Notes: a model not told the origin generated them from the sequence alone. A DNA stretch of 42,924 bases from an uncultured Verrucomicrobiota bacterium (GCA_949285835.1 CASEAR010000038.1:1-42924); one strand, 5' to 3'. Counted from the first letter of the stretch, positions 18,538 to 26,367 are shown. Program-made: numbers and translations.

Positions 18538-19632
18538 ATGAGCAATGCAGCGCAGATAATCGCGGCAGCCGCCGCCGGTGCGGCAGCATGCTTAGCCGTA
18601 TACGCGTTCCTCCGCGCGTTCCGGGGATCCGGACACAGCAGCGCGGCTGAGAAAATCGCGGACATGGAGCTCCGGATGCTGGAGGCCCAGCGCATAAACT
18701 TCGAGGCGCTCAGGCGCGAATTGTCCGACAGACTCGGCATCTCCGATGAACGGCTGTCCGCAAATTTCGACAAATTCTCCGCCTCTGTGGAAAAATCCAT
18801 GGGCGCAGGCCTGTCCGAACGGTTCGACAAATCTTTCAGCGTCGTTGCGGCCATGCTCTCAGACCTGAACCGTGGTCTCGGCGAAATGAAGCGCCTCTCC
18901 ACCGGGGTCGAAGGACTGGAACGGATACTCGGCAGCACGAAAACACGCGGCACCTGGGGTGAAGTGCAGCTTCGGCGCATACTCGACGACATACTGGCCC
19001 CCGGACAGTTCACAACAGACTACTCGCCCCCGGGCTCCGCTGAAAAGGTGGAATTCGCCGTGAAGGTTCCCTCCGACACAAACTCCGGAGGCTACGCATG
19101 GCTCCCTCTCGACTCCAAGTTCCCGAGGGAGCCGTACGAACGGCTGATAAACGCCAACGCCTGCGGAGACGTCAAATCCGCGGCACTTGCCAGAAAAGAC
19201 TTGAGAACCGCCGTCCTGCAGATGTGCAGGGACGTGTCTCAGAAGTACATACGCCCGCCGGAAACAACCGATTTCGCCGTGATTTTCCTGCCCACAGAAG
19301 GCCTGTACGCCGAGGTGACGGAAATGCGCGGGCTCGGCGATGAATTCCAGTCGCGCCGCAAAATTATGTTCGCGGGCCCGTCCGTTCTGGCCGCCATGCT
19401 GAACAGCATAAGCCTCGGCCTGCGCTCCATCGCAATACGCAGGCATGCGGACGAAACCATTAAAACCCTGTCCGGCGTGAAAAACGAGATCGACCGCTAC
19501 GCAGAGGATCTCGCAAAACTGTCAAAAAATCTCAATTACGCTTCACAAGCCGCCCACGACGCTTTGAAACACTCGAATTCCGTATCCGCCATGCTCGAAC
19601 AAATCGGCAGCGGCTCTCTCGAGAACAAATAG
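18538..19632 (+). CDS. rmuC: RmuC-like DNA recombination protein
   Basis: 364 residues: an N-terminal membrane helix (about 5-27), a coiled-coil region (about 38-115), and the RmuC nuclease-like domain (about 120-320) with the hallmark TRGTWGEVQLRRILDD, later WLPLDSKFPREPYERL, FLPTEGLYAEV and GPSVLAAMLNSISLGLR. RmuC limits DNA inversions and is predicted to be a nuclease. It lies 15 bases after the P-II-like gene and appears to be the last gene of the efflux operon. A functional link to efflux is not obvious. Confidence 0.92.
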   Translation: MSNAAQIIAAAAAGAAACLAVYAFLRAFRGSGHSSAAEKIADMELRMLEAQRINFEALRRELSDRLGISDERLSANFDKFSASVEKSMGAGLSERFDKSFSVVAAMLSDLNRGLGEMKRLSTGVEGLERILGSTKTRGTWGEVQLRRILDDILAPGQFTTDYSPPGSAEKVEFAVKVPSDTNSGGYAWLPLDSKFPREPYERLINANACGDVKSAALARKDLRTAVLQMCRDVSQKYIRPPETTDFAVIFLPTEGLYAEVTEMRGLGDEFQSRRKIMFAGPSVLAAMLNSISLGLRSIAIRRHADETIKTLSGVKNEIDRYAEDLAKLSKNLNYASQAAHDALKHSNSVSAMLEQIGSGSLENK

Positions 19633-19965
19633 CGTGCGCCGCGCAAACCGCATCCGCGCTGTTTTTCCTGCTTTTTACAGGGATCCGGCATGCCGGATAC
19701 GTTTTGAAATCGTCGAAATTGCGCCATACACGGCGCCTCCAGCTTCAGGACTTATTAACACGCGCAAGCCGTATGCCGGCGGCAATTTTCTGTTTCCGCT
19801 CATTTTTCCTGAGACGAACTGTTGCACGACCGGCACCATAGCACACGAAACCGCAAAACCGGGTTTATTTGCATGGGTTTGCGGGAAACTCGGCCAATTC
19901 ATAAAATTCACCGCCGCATGAGACGGCAAAGCCCCGCCTGCACTGCACCCGGAAGATATTCCGCT
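19633..19965. other. Intergenic region between convergent rmuC and udg genes
   Basis: 333 bases without a credible gene. It holds a perfect palindrome at 19683-19698 and a small GCGCC/GGCGC hairpin near 19720-19738. Short frames here have no ribosome site or coding pattern. Probably the shared 3' region of two convergent transcripts. Confidence 0.6.
19683..19705 (+). terminator. Possible terminator after rmuC
   Basis: ATCCGG-CATG-CCGGAT hairpin followed within three bases by TTTT. The stem is short and the U tract weak, so this is tentative. Confidence 0.35.
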
Positions 19966-20628
19966 TTACCGCATATTGGACTTGACGCGGCCGCTGTTAT
20001 CCGGGATAGGCCGCCCCAGGAATCGGAGCACCGACTTGAGATCCTCCCACGCTTCCTTTTTCGCAAGCGGCGCTCTCAGCAAATATGAAGGATGAAACGT
20101 AGGCAGCATCGGTATGCCCCGGAATTCCGTCCACACTCCGCGTTCCCTCGTTATCGACACCGATTCGCGCCCCGTAAGTCCTTTAAGCGCAGTGGCGCCC
20201 AGAGCGACTATGCACTTCGGACGCACCGCGGATATCTGTTCAAAAAGCCACGGCATGCACAGAACCATTTCACCGGAATCAGGAACCCTGTTGTTCGGAG
20301 GACGGCATTTGACAATGTTCGCGATGAAAACGTCTTCACGCGAGTATCCCATGGCCGAGATCATCTTCGTGAGCAGCTGCCCGGCCCTCCCGACGAAGGG
20401 CCGTCCCGAAGTGTCTTCATCCGCACCGGGCCCCTCCCCGATGAACATCACATCGGGATTTTCCGCGTTTCCTTCCCCCGGGACAGTGTTTGTTCTGGAC
20501 ACGGCCAGCCCGCACTTCCTGCATTCCTTTATCTCTTCCGCGATTCTGCGCAGCTTGAGCGCCCCGCCTTCAGCACCGTGCATCCGCCCGCCTTCGAACG
20601 GTCCGGCACAATTTTCCGTGAAAGCCAT
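19966..20628 (-). CDS. Type-4 uracil-DNA glycosylase (iron-sulfur)
   Basis: Removes uracil from DNA in base-excision repair. 220 residues from ATG 20628 (MAFTENC), preceded by GGAG; the frame extends to 20748 but that part covers the promoter and tandem repeats. Family-4 features: four cysteines for the [4Fe-4S] cluster (Cys36, 39, 108, 124), motif GEGPGADED (64-72) followed by GRPFVGRAGQLL, and motif HPSYLLR (179-185). The first 25 residues form an extension with no recognisable domain. It is monocistronic and convergent with rmuC. Confidence 0.93.
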   Translation of the reverse strand: MAFTENCAGPFEGGRMHGAEGGALKLRRIAEEIKECRKCGLAVSRTNTVPGEGNAENPDVMFIGEGPGADEDTSGRPFVGRAGQLLTKMISAMGYSREDVFIANIVKCRPPNNRVPDSGEMVLCMPWLFEQISAVRPKCIVALGATALKGLTGRESVSITRERGVWTEFRGIPMLPTFHPSYLLRAPLAKKEAWEDLKSVLRFLGRPIPDNSGRVKSNMR

Positions 20629-20668
20629 TTTTGAATCTCCGATCCCGGCCACCACACCGGACACGGAA

Positions 20669-20697
20669 ATTCTAGCAAACCGGACGGCAAAGCGCAA
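20669..20697 (-). promoter_or_regulatory. Probable promoter of the uracil-DNA glycosylase gene
   Basis: On the minus strand, TTGCGC (20697-20692), a 17-base spacer and TAGAAT (20674-20669), about 40 bases before the ATG. The -10 is good and the -35 matches only TTG. Confidence 0.55.
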
Positions 20698-20710
20698 CGC
20701 GCATAGTTTG

Positions 20711-20755
20711 CGTATGGATCGTCGTACAACGTATGGATCGTCGTACAAATTGTAC
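20711..20755. repeat. Two exact 19-bp direct repeats plus palindrome
   Basis: CGTATGGATCGTCGTACAA occurs twice head to tail (20711-20729 and 20730-20748). The second copy runs into GTACAA-A-TTGTAC (20743-20755), a perfect inverted repeat. It sits 13 bases upstream of the glycosylase -35, where an activator or repressor could bind. Confidence 0.8.
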
Positions 20756-20876
20756 GGGCGCGACGCACGCGTTTAGATACGCGGCTTTGCCCCGCGAAGT
20801 CAACCTGCGTTGTGCGCGTGCCGCGCAATACACACGCGCACAGCCAATCTCCGCCCGCGTCGTCCACCTGCGGCCA

Positions 20877-21060
20877 TTACCCAAACGGACTCAACTGCAC
20901 CTCCATATTTTTCAATTTGCTTCTCCTATAAATTTTCTCTTGCGCCGCCGCGAACTCTTTTGCTACTACATCCCACGTCGGGTCAACAACGTAGCTCGGG
21001 AAGGCGGGTAGAAAACGTGAGTCACCGTTGGGATGAACCTTCCAACCATCTCGCTCCCGG
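20877..21060 (-). pseudogene. 3' remnant of an unrecognised gene
   Basis: The minus-strand frame ends at TAA 20877-20879. Its last ~55 residues look like real protein: DGWKVHPNGDSRFLPAF, then SYVVDPTWDVVAKEF and a charged helix, AAAQEKIYRRSKLKNMEV. Base composition is more AT-rich than the neighbours. Upstream the frame passes into a GC-rich palindrome and becomes Arg-rich and implausible, with no start or ribosome site. I read it as the tail of a truncated gene; the family is not recognised. Confidence 0.35.
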
Positions 21061-21075
21061 CCGCCTAGGCGGCCG
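21058..21075. repeat. 18-bp perfect palindrome
   Basis: CGGCCGCCTAGGCGGCCG is fully self-complementary. It lies at the point where the 20877-21060 remnant loses coding character, and 32 bases before the terminator. It could be a scar, a protein site or part of a structured RNA. Confidence 0.8.
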
Positions 21076-21106
21076 CGCGCGTCTTGGGCGATCCTCGTGG
21101 GCGTAA

Positions 21107-21137
21107 GCGCTCGGAGTTTTCTCCGGGCGCTTTTTTT
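21107..21137 (+). terminator. Strong rho-independent terminator, no gene upstream
   Basis: GCGCTCGGAG-TTTT-CTCCGGGCGC (10-bp stem with one G-U pair) followed by seven T. It is oriented to end a plus-strand transcript, yet no plus-strand gene precedes it for over 1 kb. It may end a small RNA or be left over from a lost gene. Confidence 0.75.
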
Positions 21138-21426
21138 CTCTTCACGTGAGTCCTGTATGCGGTGTGCGCGCAGAATTCGGAATCGTCCCCATGGGTTTTC
21201 GGATTCGCGACCACATGGCACCCGCGACCGAAAACCGCTCCGTCATACACAATGCTCCCCGGCGGCGCGTTCCTGTGCTCGTTCGGTTCTGCGCAGGTGC
21301 GTGCCGTAAGCGCCATAAAGCGGATAAGGTTTTTCTTGCGGGCGGATATTTCAGTCCGGCCGACCGTGCGCTTCTTCTCATAAATGTGCGCAAGCAGCTT
21401 TTCCCCGACGGCGCATGCATGACCAC

Positions 21427-21455
21427 TTGCGCTTCGCCGGGATATCGCGTATCAT
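21427..21455 (+). promoter_or_regulatory. Probable promoter of the DUF3795 gene
   Basis: TTGCGC (21427-21432), a 17-base spacer and TATCAT (21450-21455). Predicted start of transcription is near 21462, just before the GGGGAGG ribosome site at 21467, which supports the GTG start at 21482. Confidence 0.55.
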
Positions 21456-21481
21456 TTCCGGCAGACGGGGAGGCGAAGGGG

Positions 21482-21916
21482 GTGGAAGCGAAGGAAATCG
21501 CGCCGTGCGGCGTCAACTGCGCCGTCTGCGGCCGCTACCGGCGGAAACGGAACGTCTGCGACGGCTGCCGGGAACGCGCGGCGCGCAAGAGCTTCCTGTG
21601 CAGCATGAAGAACTGCCGGAACGAGGCGCGCGCTAACGCGTCCACCTGCGCGGGCTGCGGGAAGCTCCCCTGCCGCCGGGTACGCGACTTCAACAAACGG
21701 TACCTGCGCATCACGGCAGGGTATGTGAGCGTCGTCGAGAACCTGCGCCGAATCGAGGCGGACGGGATGGACGCGTTCCTCCGCGCGGAGGAGGAAAAAT
21801 GGACGTGCCGCGTCTGCGGCGCGCGCCTGTTGATGCACTCGTACCGATGCCCCGCGTGCGGCGCACCGTACCGGAAACCGAACGAGAAGGAGTGCAAGAA
21901 GGAGCAGGAAGAATAA
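21482..21916 (+). CDS. DUF3795 cysteine-rich protein
   Basis: 144 residues from GTG 21482, with GGGGAGG (21467-21473) 8 bases before it; the frame is open to 21146, but the extra part crosses the promoter and has no coding character. The sequence is dense in cysteine pairs: APCGVNCAVCGRY, CDGC, CSMKNC, CAGCGKLPC, then RYLRITAGYVSVVENLRRIEADGMDAFL and a C-terminal zinc-ribbon-like part (WTCRVCGARLL ... CPACGAPY). This matches DUF3795, a family of probable metal-binding proteins of unknown role. It stands alone between two terminator-like hairpins. Confidence 0.8.
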   Translation: MEAKEIAPCGVNCAVCGRYRRKRNVCDGCRERAARKSFLCSMKNCRNEARANASTCAGCGKLPCRRVRDFNKRYLRITAGYVSVVENLRRIEADGMDAFLRAEEEKWTCRVCGARLLMHSYRCPACGAPYRKPNEKECKKEQEE

Positions 21917-21959
21917 GAGAAACTCCGTGCGGCTTGAATCCGAATGGAGTTTTCTCCAT
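21917..21959 (+). terminator. Hairpin after DUF3795 gene (possible terminator or switch)
   Basis: Directly after the stop, GAGAAACTCC (21917-21926) can pair with GGAGTTTTCTC (21946-21956). Alternatively ATGGAG-TTTT-CTCCAT (21944-21959) forms a local hairpin. The two are mutually exclusive. The same GGAGTTTTCTCC core is in the terminator at 21113-21124. No T run follows, so termination is uncertain. Confidence 0.4.
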
Positions 21960-22260
21960 GCGGAAGCTTTCTTACTCGCCAAACATACGGATGCAGCAAT
22001 CCTGCGGCATGTCCTCGCTGGAATTCATCGAGAGGCAGTCTCATGGGGAAACACACCCATGTGGGAATACGCCGCCCGGTGACGTAAAGCTCATTACGCG
22101 CGGCTCGCACGGCGTGCGTGTCCGGCATCCGGACTCCGTCATCCGGAGCTGATCGCGCGACGCGCACGGCCTACACAGAACGCATGACCGTACGAAAGAA
22201 AAGCCGCGACTCCCAAGGACGGAAAATACTTTCCCGGAACGACAGGACGCGAAACTCCGC

Positions 22261-22290
22261 TTGCCTGCACGGCGCGCGGCCTGTTATACT
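22261..22290 (+). promoter_or_regulatory. Probable promoter of phytase-like lipoprotein gene
   Basis: TTGCCT (22261-22266), an 18-base spacer and TATACT (22285-22290); the -10 matches at five of six positions. About 54 bases separate it from the ATG. Confidence 0.5.
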
Positions 22291-22344
22291 CCACACAGCG
22301 CCCCCGTGAACCGCGAAGTACGGAAGGTTCGGAGGCCCCGGGGT

Positions 22345-23430
22345 ATGATGAACATTGTCCACAAATGCAGAGCTTTTTTTCTTTTGCCCGCGATAACGGC
22401 TGCCGCCGGGTGCATCACAGTGGTTCCGCACGAAGAAACCGAGCGATGTCCAATCCCCGGGACTCCGTCCATATTGTCAGTCTGGTCCTCGGAAGAATTC
22501 CCTGCAGGGATGAGCGGCATAACTCCGTTCCGCACCGGCGGCGAATCCGGCGCCGCCGGTTCATATCTTGCGGTATCGGACCGCGGCGGAGTGATACGCG
22601 AAGTGTTGGTCTCTGTCTCCGGGGACGCCAGTGCGCCGCTGGTGACGTACTCTTTCGGCAGAACCTTCAGGATAAAGGAGAGAGACAACGAGGGCATCGC
22701 GTACGCTGCGGGCACGCTCTACGTGCAGGACGAATCTTCCGCGGAAATCGGAATGTGGAGTTTCTCTTCCGCTGGCCCGGCCTCCGTGGAGCCGTTCGCA
22801 ACAGTCAAACCTGAACTGCCGGGCCGGATTGCGTGGAACTCCGGAATGGAAGGACTGGCCGTATCGCCGGACGGACTCACCTTGTGGGGAGCCTTCGAAG
22901 CTCCCATATCCTGCGATCCGCCGGACTGCCTGAGAATAATAAAATTCTCCCGCCCGTCGCTGTCGCATGCCTGGTCGCAAACGGGTCAGTATTTTATCAA
23001 AGCGGACAGTCTGCACGGCAAAGAATACGAAAAACTGCCAGTCAACGGGATCAGCGCCATTTGCATACTGCCCGGCGGGGAACTTGTCGCCGTGGAACGC
23101 GCCACGCTCAGACGCCTCTTTCTGCCCGCCGTGAGGGTACGCATCTACAAGCTTCTGCCGGAGTACGGCTCCCCCATTGCCAATTCCCCCATAGATCTGG
23201 GGAAGCACAGGCCGGTGAACAAGGAACTTATCTGCGAGATACCGGGAATGCTCAACTTTGAAGGCATCTGCCCGGGCCCTGTACTCCCCGACGGGCGGCA
23301 GACACTTTTGCTGATCGCGGACGCGGCGGGTCCGCTCCCGGGAGGGATCATGTGTCTGGCGCTTCCGGATGCCGTCGGAAGCTCCGCCGCGCACATGAGT
23401 CAGTCCGGCGTCGGGGAGACGAATCCATGA
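22345..23430 (+). CDS. Phytase-like / esterase-like beta-propeller lipoprotein
   Basis: 361 residues from ATG 22345, with GGAGG (22331-22335) 9 bases before it. Residues 1-23 look like a lipoprotein signal ending AAAGC, with Cys23 as the likely lipid site. The mature part fits the esterase-like-activity-of-phytase domain (PF13449): YLAVSDRGGVIREV, RDNEGIAYAAGTLYVQDE, NSGMEGLAVSPDGLTLW, GISAICILPGGELVAVER, and NFEGICPGPVLPDGRQTLLLIADA. The blade pattern of DNEGI, MEGLA and FEGIC is characteristic. The family is found outside the cytoplasm and may act on phosphoesters; the true substrate is unknown. It stands alone before purA. Confidence 0.75.
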   Translation: MMNIVHKCRAFFLLPAITAAAGCITVVPHEETERCPIPGTPSILSVWSSEEFPAGMSGITPFRTGGESGAAGSYLAVSDRGGVIREVLVSVSGDASAPLVTYSFGRTFRIKERDNEGIAYAAGTLYVQDESSAEIGMWSFSSAGPASVEPFATVKPELPGRIAWNSGMEGLAVSPDGLTLWGAFEAPISCDPPDCLRIIKFSRPSLSHAWSQTGQYFIKADSLHGKEYEKLPVNGISAICILPGGELVAVERATLRRLFLPAVRVRIYKLLPEYGSPIANSPIDLGKHRPVNKELICEIPGMLNFEGICPGPVLPDGRQTLLLIADAAGPLPGGIMCLALPDAVGSSAAHMSQSGVGETNP

Positions 23431-23650
23431 CGGCGGCGCAGGGAGGATGCGTGACGCGCTTTCCCGCCCGCTTCGCTCCCGCCGCCGGAGACGGAATGCG
23501 CCCGCATCGCTCCCGGAGCGCACATGCCGTCCTGAGCCGCCCGTTCAATACGCGCGGCGCTCCCGCAGCGCCCGGCAGAAATGCGCGCCGGCCAGGTGCA
23601 TGCCGGGCCCATGAGAAACGGCGCACAACTGGTCCCGCGCCACTGATTGC

Positions 23651-23708
23651 TTGAAATACTGGGTGTTTTGTGATAGAAATTTGACTCTTCCCGGCAAGGA
23701 AAATTTCT
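23651..23708 (+). promoter_or_regulatory. purA promoter with inverted repeat
   Basis: TTGAAA (23651-23656), a 17-base spacer and TAGAAA (23674-23679). An exact inverted repeat AGAAATTT / AAATTTCT (23675-23682 and 23701-23708) overlaps the -10 and the likely start site, as an operator or a leader hairpin would. Confidence 0.5.
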
Positions 23709-23726
23709 GCGAAGGAGTAAATACAG

Positions 23727-25010
23727 ATGGCAACCGCAATAGTAGGCGCGAATTGGGGAGATGAGGGGAAAGGCAAGATGACCGACCTCCTGGCGGGCGA
23801 GTCCGACATAATCGTCCGTTTTCAGGGCGGCAGCAATGCCGGACACACCATAATAAACGACAAGGGGCGCTTTGCTCTCCACCTGCTCCCGTCCGGAGTT
23901 TTCTATCCCGACACTGTCAACGTGATCGGGCCGGGCGTGGCGCTCAATATAGGGGCGCTCAAAAAGGAGCTTGACAGCATAAACGCCGCCGGAGTCTTCC
24001 CGAAAGTGCTGGTCTCGGATCGCGCTCAGGTGCTCCTGAAAATACATCAGGAACTCGATGCCCTCGAGGAGCAGAGACTCGGAAAGGCGGGGTTCGGCTC
24101 CACCCGCTCCGGAATCGCGCCGTTCTACGCCGACAAATTTTCGAAGATTGGGTTTCAGGTCTGCGAGCTGTTTCATCCGAAAAGTCTTACCGGCAGGATC
24201 AAGCTATTCTGCGACCGCAAAAACCCCCTTCTCTCCGGTATTTACGGACGCCCGGAGCTCAAACCGGAAGAGATTCGTGAAGAATTGGCGGAACTTGCAG
24301 AAATCGTTCGCCCGTACGCGTGCGACACCTCCGAATTCCTCGACGAGGCCATAAGAAACGGCAAAAGGATACTTCTCGAAGGGCAGCTCGGATCGTTGAA
24401 AGACCCCGATCACGGCATCTACCCCATGGTCACCTCTTCATCCCCTCTCGCCGGATACGCATCTGTCGGAGCAGGGATACCGCCATACGAGATCAAGGAC
24501 ATAATAACGGTCGTGAAAGCGTACTCCAGCGCGGTCGGCGCAGGCCCGTTCGTTTCCGAGATTTTCGGAGACGAGGCGGAGGCGTTGCGTACGCACGGAG
24601 GGGACCGCGGCGAGTATGGAGCCACGACCGGCAGGCCGAGGCGCGTCGGATGGTTCGACGTGCCTGCCACGAGATACGGATGCCGCATGCAGGGCGCCAC
24701 GGAAATCGCGCTGACCCTCGTTGATGCGCTCGGCTACCTCGACGAAATCCCGGTATGCGTCGCGTACGAGATAGACGGACGCCGGACGGAATCCTTCCCC
24801 GCACCGCCGCTTCTCGAGTACGCCAAACCCGTCGTAGAGAAACTCCCGGGATGGAAATGCAGCATACGCGGAGCCAGAGACTGGGACGCGCTCCCGCAGG
24901 CCGTGCGCGATTACGTCCTTTTCATCGAAAAGGCCATAGGCCGTCCGATAACATTTTTCTCGACAGGCCCGGACCGCGGTGACATCATACGGCTCGGGAA
25001 GCGCCGTTGA
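23727..25010 (+). CDS. purA: Adenylosuccinate synthetase
   Basis: Forms adenylosuccinate from IMP, aspartate and GTP on the way to AMP. 427 residues, the usual length. Signature elements: GANWGDEGKGKMTD at the N terminus (GTP loop with catalytic Asp), GGSNAGHTI (catalytic His), the ILLEGQLGSLKDPDHGIYP motif (usually EGAQG..LD.DhGTYP; here GQLGSLK is slightly divergent), GEYGATTGRPRRVGWFD, and the C-terminal STGPDRGD. AAGGAG lies 7 bases before the ATG. purB follows after 58 bases, so both steps to AMP are made together. Confidence 0.97.
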   Translation: MATAIVGANWGDEGKGKMTDLLAGESDIIVRFQGGSNAGHTIINDKGRFALHLLPSGVFYPDTVNVIGPGVALNIGALKKELDSINAAGVFPKVLVSDRAQVLLKIHQELDALEEQRLGKAGFGSTRSGIAPFYADKFSKIGFQVCELFHPKSLTGRIKLFCDRKNPLLSGIYGRPELKPEEIREELAELAEIVRPYACDTSEFLDEAIRNGKRILLEGQLGSLKDPDHGIYPMVTSSSPLAGYASVGAGIPPYEIKDIITVVKAYSSAVGAGPFVSEIFGDEAEALRTHGGDRGEYGATTGRPRRVGWFDVPATRYGCRMQGATEIALTLVDALGYLDEIPVCVAYEIDGRRTESFPAPPLLEYAKPVVEKLPGWKCSIRGARDWDALPQAVRDYVLFIEKAIGRPITFFSTGPDRGDIIRLGKRR

Positions 25011-25068
25011 AAACGAACGCCGGACGGCCCCAAAAAAAACAGACAGCTTTCAGCAAAACGGATAGAAA

Positions 25069-26367
25069 ATGACTGACAGATATTCCAGCGCGGCCATGAA
25101 GGAGTTGTGGTCCGACAAGCACAAGTTTGAGGTGTGGCTTCAGGTCGAACTCGCCGCCGCCGAAGCATGGGAACAGCTCGGATCGATACCGCAGGGCGCG
25201 TCCTCCAGAATGCGCGCCAACGCTTCGTTCACCGTTGAACGCATAAGTGAAATCGAAGCGTCCACACACCACGACGTGGTGGCCTTTACGCGGTGCGTAG
25301 CGGAAAGCCTCGGAGACGACTCCAAATGGCTCCATTACGGACTCACTTCAACCGACGTCGTGGACACCGCCATGGCCGTGAACGTCCGCGAGGCGTGCGG
25401 CATGCTGGTGAACGGAGTCGACAGGTTAATAGAAACTCTGGCCGGTCAGGCTGTGAAATACCGGGACACCCCGGTGATGGGGCGCACGCACGGAGTTCAT
25501 GCGGAACCCACAACTTTCGGCATGAAATTCCTGCTCTGGCACGAGGACATGAAACGCTGCCGCAAACGCCTCGCCGATGCCGCGGAAACCATGCGGGTCG
25601 GGAAACTCTCCGGAGCGGTCGGGAACTACGGCAACATCGATCCGTTTGTGGAGAAATACGTATGCGGCAAGCTCGGCATAAAACCTGCGCCCGTGTCCAC
25701 TCAGGTTCTGCAGCGCGACCGCCACGCCGAACTTATGTGCGCAATTGCCATAACCGGAGCCTGCATAGAAAAAATCGCCACCGAAGTACGCCATTGCCAG
25801 CGCACTGAACTGCGCGAGGCGGAAGAGCCGTTCGGTAAGGGACAGAAGGGCTCCTCCACAATGCCGCACAAACGGAACCCTGTCAAAAGCGAAAATCTTT
25901 GCGGGCTCGCGCGCGTCCTGCGCGGCTACGCGGTGACTGCGCTCGAAGACGTGGCGCTGTGGCATGAACGCGACATCTCGCACTCATCCGCCGAGCGCAT
26001 CATCATCGCCGACGGTACGACGCTCCTCGACTATATGCTCGAGCGCATCAACTTCATTGTCGCAGGACTCCTAGTTTATCCGCAAAACATGCTCAGGTCC
26101 ATGTCAATGAGCCACGGGCTCGTGTATTCGCAGCGCGTCATGCTCGCGCTTGTATCCGCGGGTATGCTCCGTGAAAAAGCATACGACCTAGTTCAGCGGC
26201 TCGCCATGCGGTCGTGGGAGAACAATTCGGACTACGTGCAAATGCTGATCGACGACCCGGACGTCTCACGGCTTCTTACACCGGAGGCGATCCGCGCAAT
26301 CTGCCGCCCCGAAAACAGTTTTACGCACATACACGAAATTTTCGACCGTGTGCTCGGCGGAGACTGA
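25069..26367 (+). CDS. purB: Adenylosuccinate lyase
   Basis: Splits adenylosuccinate to AMP and SAICAR to AICAR, both with release of fumarate. 432 residues in the fumarase/aspartase superfamily: HYGLTSTDVVDTA, MGRTHGVHAEPTTFGMKF (catalytic His), the flexible signature loop GSSTMPHKRNPVKSEN with the catalytic Ser, then HERDISHSSAERI. It lies directly after purA and before an ABC transporter ATPase gene with a 52-base gap. Confidence 0.97.
   Translation: MTDRYSSAAMKELWSDKHKFEVWLQVELAAAEAWEQLGSIPQGASSRMRANASFTVERISEIEASTHHDVVAFTRCVAESLGDDSKWLHYGLTSTDVVDTAMAVNVREACGMLVNGVDRLIETLAGQAVKYRDTPVMGRTHGVHAEPTTFGMKFLLWHEDMKRCRKRLADAAETMRVGKLSGAVGNYGNIDPFVEKYVCGKLGIKPAPVSTQVLQRDRHAELMCAIAITGACIEKIATEVRHCQRTELREAEEPFGKGQKGSSTMPHKRNPVKSENLCGLARVLRGYAVTALEDVALWHERDISHSSAERIIIADGTTLLDYMLERINFIVAGLLVYPQNMLRSMSMSHGLVYSQRVMLALVSAGMLREKAYDLVQRLAMRSWENNSDYVQMLIDDPDVSRLLTPEAIRAICRPENSFTHIHEIFDRVLGGD

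Larger units (their letters stand above)
20629..21481. other. Gene-poor stretch with repeats, a remnant and a terminator
   Basis: 853 bases with no intact gene I can support. From left to right it contains the glycosylase promoter, two 19-bp tandem repeats ending in a GTACAA/TTGTAC palindrome, a minus-strand coding remnant (20877-21060), an 18-bp perfect palindrome (21058-21075), a strong plus-strand terminator (21107-21137) with no gene before it, and the DUF3795 promoter (21427-21455). The mixture suggests an old insertion or decayed locus. Confidence 0.6.
21917..22344. other. Intergenic region before the phytase-like lipoprotein gene
   Basis: 428 bases. It holds the hairpin after DUF3795 and a short plus-strand frame (21958-22152, 64 codons from an ATG preceded at 8-base distance by GGAG inside the hairpin) that resembles nothing I know. 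The promoter for the next gene is at 22261-22290. No other gene is supported. Confidence 0.5.

Noticed and set aside
20860..21137. Known structural RNA (tmRNA, RNase P RNA, SRP RNA, 6S) before the orphan terminator
   Set aside because: I could not find the conserved cores of any of these; only an unclassified small RNA remains possible.
21065..21316. Minus-strand frame of 83 codons with some protein-like composition
   Set aside because: No ribosome site, no recognised family, and it runs across the strong plus-strand terminator stem; too weak to call.
21958..22152. 64-codon plus-strand frame after DUF3795
   Set aside because: Its apparent ribosome site is inside a hairpin and the sequence resembles no protein I know; noted in the intergenic entry only.
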